Shown here one piece after another: positions 55,603 to 64,000 of a DNA stretch of 64,000 bases. Each line of letters starts with the position of its first letter. Position 1 is the stretch's first letter. A model generated the notes under the pieces. The model did no database searches. It saw nothing but the letters and a program-made list of their open reading frames with translations, and was not told the DNA's origin. Both the position numbers and the translations under genes were made by a program. This stretch comes from Epiperipatus broadwayi (lineage: Eukaryota > Onychophora > Udeonychophora > Euonychophora > Peripatidae), in the NCBI GenBank assembly GCA_028023455.1, contig JAQFVV010006208.1:4012963-4076962 (forward strand), in the 5' to 3' direction.

Positions 55603-55782
55603 AGAGGCGTAACCTTGCGGAAAATAAAAGAAACATGAATTAAAATATTTAATAATGAAATAAGAGGCGTAACCTTGCAGAAAATAAAAGAAACATGAAT
55701 TAAAATATTTAATAATGAAATAAGAGGCGTAACCTTGCAGAAAATAAAAGAAACATGAATTAAAATATTTAATAATGAAATA
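55603..55782 (+). repeat. 60-bp tandem repeat, three copies
   Basis: The unit starting AGAGGCGTAACCTTGCAG repeats three times at exactly 60 bp. Only one base differs (CGG in the first copy). Confidence 0.93.
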
Positions 55783-55824
55783 ACGATAATGATAAGATGA
55801 CTATTTACATATATATATACAAGA

Positions 55825-55990
55825 TATTATAAAAGACCCAGAAAGAGACCACACGTGAGATGGATGGATGAAATAAGAAAGTGTGCAGGGGTGAGGTGGA
55901 GAAGAGAAGCTAAAGATCAGAGAAGATGGATTGAACTTGGAGAGACCTTCATCCTGCAGTGGATTGATAATAATAGTTGATGATGATGAT
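55825..55990 (+). pseudogene. RTE-like 3' end, copy 3
   Basis: Frames read RPRKRPHVRWMDEIRKCAG and then, after a 1-bp shift, EAKDQRRWIELGETFILQW, followed by a TGATGATGAT microsatellite. This is the best preserved C-terminus of the family in the window. It lies 40 bp after the 60-bp repeat. Confidence 0.88.
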
Positions 55991-56261
55991 ATATATATAT
56001 ATGATTTTTAATTAAGAACTATGATTACTAGTAGAATATCTAAAGAACAGATCTATAATCAAACTACTAGTCTTGATAGGGTTAACAACTTTATATTTAA
56101 AGCATCTAATACAAAATTTAAAATTAAAGAATAATAGTTGTAAGAGAATTTTATATATGTTATTTAATTCTCTTTATTTAAAGTATTAATAATTACTTAT
56201 ATATTATGAAATGAATTACAGTACTTAGATTTAAGCATAAATTCAAAAATAAATACTTACA

Positions 56262-56362
56262 AAATGGGTATAAAGAACGGCTTGATTTACAACTTTAACT
56301 GCATAGTATGCTAAGCATGCAGTTAACGTATTAAATCAAACTTTGCTTTATATACGTTTTGT
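56262..56362. repeat. Small foldback (about 100 bp)
   Basis: AAAATGGGTATAAAG, CTTGATTTA and TTAACTGCAT are mirrored by ATGCAGTTAA, TAAATCAAACTTTGCTTTATA and CGTTTT. Confidence 0.65.
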
Positions 56363-56479
56363 ATGTATGTATTTTAAATTAAATTACATTGTTCTGAGAG
56401 AAGCATCAACTATATTATTCGTTCAGGTATTCCAAGCTTGAATTCAGTTATCTACTAGTTTTATAATACTGCATTTATA

Positions 56480-56845
56480 TATAGGGTATATGAGCACAGA
56501 CTTTCACATGACCCATCACTGACCACTCTCGTATCACTGATACACTTGAATACATGAAAAGATAATCACCAATATATGTATTTCATGCTAGACCAGCAAT
56601 CCATCAGTTGGTCCAGATTACCATCTCTACAGATATATGCTACAAGTGCTCAGATATATATTAAGATAGTAATCTTCATACTTTAGTGGACAGGTTTCAA
56701 TCCACTCAACACTCCAACTCTTCAACCGTCCATCCAATTGAAAATCTGATGATGGAATGCTCAAAGGCCACCATGAGGCAGAGATTCTTGTCACACTCAT
56801 GTTGACCTAAAGTCAATCTGACCCCTCATGTACATGATTTAATCC
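56480..56845 (-). mobile_element. FB-B single arm with near-intact hammerhead
   Basis: The arm starts GGGTATATGAGCACAGACTT. The minus ribozyme (56568-56625) has CUGAUG-GA with one inserted base, stem II around UUGCUGGUCUAGCAU, GAAA, UACAUA and UUGG pairing with CCAA. The inner part runs to CATGTTGACCTAAAGTCA. Confidence 0.75.
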
Positions 56846-57210
56846 ATTTAATACACATAAGGGATGGGCAGACATCTCTATTACTGTATTTATTTATTTT
56901 TCTTTTACATTTCTTTTTGATATAGTTTAGCAATAGACTTTTATGTTAAGTATGCTCATGATGGAAACAATCATTAATTGCCAAAATTCTTTCATGTCTG
57001 ACGATTCTTTACAAAAATTTTATTGAAATCCCAATTTTATAGAAATTTTGTTGAAACTTCCAATTCAAATAAGATGACCAGTTTGATTGAGATGGTAGAT
57101 AGGAATATGTTATTTTATGGATTTAAAACAGTTGGCCTACGGAATTGTTATTTTATAGACTATATATACCAATAATTGTGACTTCAGGTATAAAGAATGA
57201 ATAGGTAGAG

Positions 57211-57607
57211 CAGGGGTCCCCAACCCTATGCGCGCAGGCACCATGGTGCCCGCAGACCATTTTACGTGTGCCTGCCGCTATCCGAACACGATAAAAAATT
57301 ATTTATCTGATACAAATAAATTTAATTTTTAAAATTTCTTATAAATTATTGTATTATATTGTAATCAAATTGTAGGGCATACTATACTTTTACAGCGTAA
57401 AAATATAAACATTAATTATGTTAAAATTTTATTTTTGAAATAAATATTTTTTTGTATATTATGTGTATTATTAACAATATCCAACTATAAATTTGCATTG
57501 AAAAAATAAATGATGCCCACCATCTGGTTGAAAAAAATAAATGGTGCCCGCCACCTGACCGGTATTATAGAATGTGCTCTTAAGTGCAAAAAGGTTGAGG
57601 ACCCCTG
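57211..57607. mobile_element. hAT-type MITE (397 bp)
   Basis: Terminal inverted repeats CAGGGGTCCCCAACC and GGTTGAGGACCCCTG (one mismatch). Flanked by a perfect 8-bp duplication (aggtagag) at 57203-57210 and 57608-57615. The interior has a local direct repeat (TGAAAAAAATAAATG-TGCCC) and no transposase. Firm non-autonomous hAT. Confidence 0.93.
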
Positions 57608-57619
57608 AGGTAGAGCATG

Positions 57620-58084
57620 GCTCCATTAAGTTTCATTGCATAATTTTCTTCTTGATGATTTCTGCCATTTAAAATGTTCACTTATTAACAACTTCTATAC
57701 TACAACTGATTTAATTGTCAAAATTTATCTCCCTTACACTCTTTCATAAATGCTTATTAATCTAACCAAATGCTACTTTCATGTTATAAATATTACTCCC
57801 TCAAAATTAACAACCTTATTACATTAAATTTAAAATACAATAAAGATTAATTAATATAATTATTATTAGGGTGTAAAATCAAACCTTGATCATAAACGCA
57901 ATATTTATTGTTTTAATCTTATTTATTTTAAAAAATGTGAAAAAGCATAAATATATAAATTAAAAGACAATATATATAGCACATTATATAGTTAATTATC
58001 GTATTCCATTCCTTTTTTAAATGTTATCATATTATTAAATTTACTCAATATTACCGAGTTCCAATATGTATACATGTTGTTGTT
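57620..58084. other. AT-rich intergenic, nothing recognised
   Basis: No feature recognised. Confidence 0.4.
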
Positions 58085-58290
58085 TTTTTTGTTTTTTTTT
58101 TAAAGTTCATCTCTGTGGTCAAATTGAAATCTTTAGTGTCTATATAAATATATGGGACCCATAAATAAAGGGGGGATTCCATCTTTATGGCTAAAAGGAG
58201 GTTGCCCTGACAACAGTTTGAAATTGTTGATTGTTATCTATATTGGGATTGTCTAAGTGTTGACTGTTTTCTAATAATTAGTATATATAT
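58085..58290 (+). repeat. FB-E single arm
   Basis: TCTCTGTGGTCAAATTGAAA, TAGTGTCTATATAAATATATG, AAAGGAGGTTGCCCTGACAA and TTGGGATTGTCTAAGTGTTG match one arm of the 18.7-kb foldback. Confidence 0.7.
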
Positions 58291-59680
58291 AATCTTAATA
58301 ATATAAGGGCTCATTAAACGTTAAGAACAACTAAAATTTAGTTGTTTAATGATTTGTGCTTAGAATGTGCTGCGACAGATTACAATCAGTATTGATAAAG
58401 TATTAACATTTTGTTGTAATATTCTGTTGCCTTTCTACTTTGCCCGCCTCAGGGCAGACAATTTTACATATGTATACTAGATAATTTAACCTTCAAAATT
58501 TATGAAATCAAATTGAATTATTTTTATTTTAATGTTAAACGGTAGACTTTTGAAGATTATATTTTCTTATTAACGGTAGTCTGTGGTTAATTAAAATAAT
58601 CCGTTTATAAATTTATCAGTTTTTTAAATTTAGAAAATGCGCGAGAAATACTTTATTAATGTTTTGCTAAACTGTTATGAATTAGTATGTGTATACATGT
58701 TAGTGAATGTTTATTTTCGTATCTTGAATAGTGACTGTAAAATTTTTCTTTTCATCATTTCTAAATAAAAGAAACTAATCTCTTACTGCAAATTCTTTCA
58801 CAAAATGCTGTCTTGGAGATCTCTAACTAAAGAAATAAATCTTACGATAGCTGATATTTTGTTTACGTTTATATTTTTTGGCATGATGCCTAATATAAAA
58901 AAGGAAATACCTTAATATATATATGCATGTAATGTTTTCAATAGCTTGCAGTTAAAAACCGCCAGAATTTAAAATGTAATTGAAACTATATCTTTTCTTT
59001 TTTATCTTAAATAAAAATATTTTTATTTAAGATGTTTTGCCCAAAACAGTTTAAGATGTCTTTTATCTAAAGTCACATTATGAAAACGAGGCGGTCTTAG
59101 ATGTTTGCTTAGGATGCACGAATTTGGAAATGTGCCTTTTTTAAAAAAAGAAAAACCAAATTTTATCTTAGAACAAAATTTTATAAACATCTAATAAAAT
59201 AAATTATGAAATATTACAACTTTTGTATAATAGGAATTTATAAACATGGTTTTGACAATATTTGATATTACATCTACTCTAACATATTTAGAAAATATCT
59301 GCTAATACAGTATGTGAATCAATTGAAATGATAAGAGATTATGAAAAAGTAATGATTTTTTTTTTGGGCGGGGGAGAGGGTATTCAAGTATGTACTGTGG
59401 TAGTTGATTTTTTTTTTTTAAAAGATTAATTCTAATTGTTATGTCTTGTAGAATGTTGCAGAGGGATTAGGAGAATGAAACAAGTTACTAAATCAGCTTG
59501 CCTGAATTTTAAACAAGAAAGTGAACAGAGAAAAAACTGTAAAATGTTTATTTTTTGTTTAATAAGACATTAAAATTAATAATTATAATATTATTAATTG
59601 GTAAATATTGATATTGATTAATATCATTATAAAGCTCTGAGTTTATTTATTTTGTTGCATTTTATCATACATTTATAATG
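58291..59680. other. AT-rich intergenic, nothing recognised
   Basis: About 1.4 kb. A weak inverted pair around TTTATCTTAAATAAAAATA near 59010 is the only structure seen. Confidence 0.4.
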
Positions 59681-59684
59681 TTAT

Positions 59685-59806
59685 ACAGAGAGCGTACCAA
59701 TAGCCCAAACAAGGTCTTAATTGATAAGTGCGGTAAGAGAAAATATTTAAAATCTTCATCACACTTATCAATTAAAAGCTTGTTTGAGCTATTGGTACGC
59801 TCTCTG
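59685..59806. mobile_element. TA-flanked MITE (122 bp)
   Basis: Long inverted repeats CAGAGAGCGTACCAATAGC and GCTATTGGTACGCTCTCTG, continuing through AATTGATAAGTG, are flanked by TA on both sides. This fits a Tc1/mariner-type non-autonomous element. The arms are nearly perfect, so the copy is young. Confidence 0.82.
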
Positions 59807-59834
59807 TATTACATTTTTGTAAATACAAGCTTAT

Positions 59835-60130
59835 AAAAGCAATGTCACATTATATATGACTTGCTTTATTGATTATTTATAATATTATTTATCTTTCTTA
59901 TTGCATTGCCAAATCCATAAAATATTATCATCTATATTCTTTATTACTTGTTATAGTCCACTAGACAGTTTCGATTGCCCAGCAATATTCTTCAGAACTT
60001 CTACTTATAGTCGAAGTTCTGAAGAAGATTGCTGGGGCAATCGAAACTATCTAGTGGATTGATTGGCGGGGCAATCGAAACTGTCTAGTGGATTGTAAAA
60101 AAGCATTGTAAAAAGTAATAAAAAATATTG
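59835..60130. mobile_element. FB-C foldback, basic palindrome
   Basis: CTTATTGCATTGCCAAATCC and ATTACTTGTTATAGTCCACT flank a minus core near 59969-59998, and a plus core (60010-60055) faces it across AACTTCTACTTATAGTCGAAG. A third, partial copy (GGCAATCGAAACTGTC) follows directly at about 60069. The end GTAAAAAAGCATTGTAAAAAG matches FB-C at 22.75 kb. Confidence 0.78.
60010..60055 (+). ncRNA. Hammerhead-like core (FB-C)
   Basis: CUGAAGA at 60019-60025, perfect stem II GAUUGC-UGGG-GCAAUC at 60027-60042, GAAAC at 60043-60047, then UAUCUAGUGG. Core and stem II are clear, but I cannot place stem I and the cleavage site well. Confidence 0.7.
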
Positions 60131-63100
60131 ATAATATTCATGTTTTTCAAAAGCTGATAAAAATTCAAGTCCTATATTGAAATGAAATACAAATTAAGAG
60201 AGCTTTTTCCTACTAATGATAATTTCTCAGAATTCCACATCTAAAACAGTTGTCTTACTGTTGTAATGATCATATTTGTACATTCACACAACAAAATCAA
60301 AAGATTTGGCAAATTATCCCAAGGCTGATTTAGATGAGAGGCTGAGATTCGAATCAGATCACACCTCAGTTCCTTCACCAATGCTCCATGATTTATTACC
60401 CTATGGATGACAGATATGAGGTTACACTCTACCTCTTTTAGTTTCCGTACTGGCAGTAGCAATGGGTGGAGTATGAGACCCTGGGAATAATGACTAAATT
60501 AATACTTAATTAACTAAACACATATATGGCTGATTAGATAATGCATATATTAATAACTAACACTAAATTAAAATAGATTCAAATAAGATTTAGGAATGAA
60601 TTGCGAATAACACACTAAACATTATAATAAGTTTTAAGATATTTAATTATTAAATCATAAGTTAATTAATACAGATGGAAGTGCATTGGGATTTACACTC
60701 ACAGGTGTCTTACAATGATGATCTGGTTTAATACAAGTTCTCATCTTTTATGCACTTTAAATCATTTAATTTCAAGTTACAATTAATATTTTATCTACAG
60801 TTTATCATCATGTCTGAATTATGCTATACCATTCCCAAAAGGTTCGCTAAGAGTTAAGTTTACAAGAATGATAACATTAAGTATAACTTATTTATTAATA
60901 ATACATAATGAGCAATAAATGTGCTCCTATACATATTGTTTTAATTAAACTAGAACTGGTGTTCAGATCAATGCTGAACTGAAAAATATATGGAGGGATG
61001 AACTGGTATTTTGCAGCATAGCTTCAGAGACTATGGTACTACAAAAACTAAATAAGGGTTGTTGCCGAATGTGCAATTACTCATGGGATTTAGTACCAAG
61101 TACTTGGTTCCCATGGACTGTATGATTTGCTATTACAAAATATAAGAACATTTAGTTCAGGAGATCGGATCAGCTTATAATACGATTCTGGACCCTTGTG
61201 TTCCAGTTCTAAAAAAGAGCTGTCTGAACTGATACTAATGGGGAGGCATCAAACCTGAAGCCCATTTTAATAAGAAAATATATATATAGCAAAGTGTGTT
61301 GCATGTATATGCTTTATAAGGACACATTCATAATGCTTTCCAGAATATCAAATATTTAAATGAACTAATGTGCTAAATCTATAGTTTTTTCCTGCAAAAC
61401 TACTTTATCCCAGCTCGTAAATTAGCATACATAAAACATGCTAAAAAGGGTTTAATTAAAGTGATCTAGTTTACTGATTAAATCTGAATAGTTTATATTA
61501 TAAACTAAGGAGGAATAAAGCATATTTGGGACTTACCTAATTATTTATAATATGCTTTAAAATGTTCTTGCTATTAATTAACTAGACATAATATGCAAAC
61601 ATGCAAATCTTAATCACGATAAGCTAAAACATAGCTTAAATAAATATATGTATATGTAAAATAGATATCAAAATGGAGATTTATGTGTGATGAAGAGAAG
61701 CATGAATCCATTATGGGAGAGCTTCTAATCATCTCTTTAATATTACTAATATTAATAATCTCCACTTCTATCATGGCATATCATAAAATTAATATAATAA
61801 ACAAATAATTTAAAAGAGAATAGGCATGATCACAGATCAGAAATTAGATATATATATATATAATAACTGATTACAGTTATTATGCTTAGGAGAATTATTA
61901 AATAACAATTATTCATTTAATAGAGGCAAGATTCTTACAATTATTAAATTACAAGTTACATTAAATTATTACAGTAACTAAGTTTAATTATTAAGAAATT
62001 ATTTAAATTTATAAATTTATTAACATTCAACATTATAGTTAGCTTTAAAATTTATTAAATTAGTTTAGTTTTAGATTTATTTTATAGAGCTCTGCAGGAA
62101 AAAATGTTACCAATTTTTTTCTAGCTGAGGCATCCTTCATGGCACTTGGCATTGGCTTTCTACACTGGGCTGGCTTGTCTCTGATGTTTTATTGGCAGGC
62201 TATTGGTCTTGAACTCCTCTATTTCAATAGACTGATCTTCTGAAGGAAGATGGCAAAATTTGAGCCTTCTAGCCTCTAGTTTCCATTGTTAAAATGGGCA
62301 TGATCCCTGGCAGCAACTGAATCATTAATTTCAAGAGAGTGCACCTTAGTGCTTAATTTTGGGTTTTTTATACTAACTCTTACTCCCCCTGCAGAAGCCA
62401 TGAACTTGTTTACAAATTTTCATTTTAAATTTTAAGGTTTAACATAGTTTTGTTAACTTTAGAAAAGACAAAAGTGAAGCCTAAATTATTCATAAAATAG
62501 TGCAGCTTGACTGCCTTTCTTTTGTCTTAAAATCTATTTTAGAATTTATTTTAAAAATCTGCTGTTGGTTCCCACAAAATTAAACCAGGTACATGTAATG
62601 TGAGATTTTCCAAGAATCAGATGATCTTTTAAAAGAGATTTAAGTTTTGTAAACATTCTGCTATATATGTAATCTTGTCATCTCTGGAATTGAAATTTAT
62701 ATGTGAATAAAAGTAAATTTGTACTTTAATTTTATGATAACTTAAAGATAAAATAATTTTAAATAATATTGCAATGCTTATAAAATTTATTACATTGCAG
62801 CTTCATTTGCATATATATGTAGATGCTCTCCTACATATATAACAATGTTTACACCTTTGTTTATTAATTTAATTTACAATTGAGTATACATATTATAACT
62901 ATGCATACAGACATTAATATACCTAAATATACACAAATGTATATATAAATACACATATGTGCTAATATACATTAATATATGATAATATATGTGGACTTGG
63001 AGGGGTTTGAATTAGGAAAAGAATACTACTATGGGACATAGTAGGTGAAAGGAGATGTTAGACAAAATAATACCATTTCACTGTGAACATATCTAACTGA

Positions 63101-63640
63101 ATCAAAAACTTAAGGATTTTATTAAGTGAACTTTTTTCAGATAAGATGAGAAAATATTGCTTATATAATGCCATAATTAAATATAAATATAGTTTATCAA
63201 TTTAAATTCAAGCAAATAATTTCAATTAGGATAACTATTGAGACTAGCTTTTGATATGTTTACATATGCATGTATGAATATATTTGCAAGATTTTCTTAA
63301 TATAATGGTTATCAAATCTGTTTATCAATTTCATAATTTGGAAGATCAAATTCAGGACAGAAGATTTACCCCATCCCCTGTTATTATGGCTGGTCAAATA
63401 ATTATTGATTGATTAATTCATTATATAATTACTATTAATATTTACTACTAAATTAATCGTTAGGTTTTTTTTAGTATCTCTTAATTACTTAGGTTAGTGT
63501 ATCTAATCTTTATGAGCTTATCATGCCATTGTTTGCATCTTTACATTAAATTGTGATATAGGAATGTGTGTTCATGCAATCATCTTTTTATCTTCTATTC
63601 ATATGCAAAAGTAATTATGACTCTAACTTTTTATTGCTTT
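60131..63640. other. Intergenic, nothing firmly recognised
   Basis: About 3.5 kb without a convincing gene or repeat. A B-box-like GATTCGAATC occurs near 60348, but no tRNA fold was found around it. The patch at 62090-62400 is less AT-rich, with closed frames. Confidence 0.4.
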
Positions 63641-63647
63641 TTCTTTG

Positions 63648-63930
63648 TTGTAACTATCTTTTTCTTCTTTGTTTTATATATCTTTTTTCTTTGTTTTATT
63701 TATCTTATTTTTTTCTTTGTTTTATCTATTGTTTTGTCTTCTTTGTTTTATCTATCTTTTCTTCTTTGTTTTATCTATTTTTTCTTTGTTTTATCTATCT
63801 TTTTTTCTTTGTTTTATTTAACTTTTCTTTGTTTTATCTATCTTTTTTTCTTCATTGTTTTATCTATCATTTTTTTCTTTGTTTTATCTATCTTTTTTTC
63901 TTCCTTATTTTTATTTATCTTTTTTCTTTC
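63648..63930 (+). repeat. Pyrimidine-rich tandem repeat (TTTTTCTTTGTTTTATCTAT)n
   Basis: A unit of about 21-24 bp repeats about twelve times with varying T-run length. Long Phe/Leu/Tyr-rich frames on the plus strand come from this repeat and are not a membrane protein gene. Confidence 0.9.
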
Positions 63931-64000
63931 TTTCTGGAATTAAAATGGCCATACTCATTTATAGATATTTGCTGCTGATGTAGATATTTTAAATGATTTT

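Noticed and set aside
60335-60365. tRNA-like GATTCGAATC on the minus strand
   Set aside because: No acceptor or anticodon arms could be paired, so neither a tRNA nor a SINE is claimed.
63566-63978. Two long Phe/Leu-rich frames suggestive of a membrane protein
   Set aside because: They read a pyrimidine tandem repeat of about 21-24 bp. Both frames are open for the same trivial reason.

Overview
This 64 kb window is AT-rich, non-coding DNA from an animal genome, most likely an invertebrate. The evidence is eukaryotic throughout: tRNA-derived SINEs with oligo-A tails, decayed non-LTR retrotransposons, hAT and TA-flanked MITEs, microsatellites and minisatellites. No operons or bacterial-type genes are visible. 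The species cannot be fixed from the sequence. I find no intact host protein-coding gene. The open frames are short and come from chance in AT-rich DNA or from repeats read through. The only real coding traces are broken transposon frames: a minus-strand non-LTR reverse transcriptase at 14.9-16.2 kb, an RTE-like element at 19.7-20.6 kb, two RTE 3' ends at 53.9-54.1 and 55.8-56.0 kb, and a LINE endonuclease scrap near 47.1 kb.

The notable content is a dense population of foldback (palindromic) elements. They belong to several families, labelled here FB-A, FB-B, FB-C, FB-D, FB-H, FB-I and FB-K (my labels). They share almost no sequence, but most carry the same small module in the arms: a hammerhead ribozyme core (CUGANGA, stem II hairpin, GAAA, self-complementary stem III, cleavage site, paired stem I). 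About thirty copies, intact or decayed, lie on both strands. Seven foldback loci are flanked by 10-15 bp direct repeats. These are the sizes of retrotransposon target-site duplications and match the 14-16 bp duplications around the SINEs here. FB-C and FB-D also form tandem arrays in which every monomer holds a hammerhead-like core (11.74-12.66 kb, about 55 bp period; 50.57-51.51 kb, about 91 bp period). Penelope-like elements and retrozymes are the known hammerhead-bearing mobile elements of animals. The simplest inference is that these are non-autonomous relatives; no partner polymerase lies in the window.

Layout: 0-6 kb, SINE, FB-E and FB-A cluster; 6-10 kb, SINE, FB-B, hairpins, FB-H, FB-A; 11-12.7 kb, nested hairpins and the 55-bp array; 13-21 kb, FB-B and FB-A fragments, LINE with nested SINE, full-length FB-A, FB-E, RTE, hAT MITE; 21-27 kb, FB-B and FB-C cluster; 28-31.7 kb, FB-D and FB-A; 32-39 kb, SINE, giant inverted repeat, hAT, SINE, FB-B, FB-A, FB-D, FB-K; 39.8-43 kb, 45-bp minisatellite and small repeats; 43-50 kb, sparse; 50.4-51.6 kb, 91-bp array; 52-60 kb, RTE ends, SINE, hAT MITE, FB-E, TA MITE, FB-C; 60-64 kb, featureless DNA and a pyrimidine tandem repeat.
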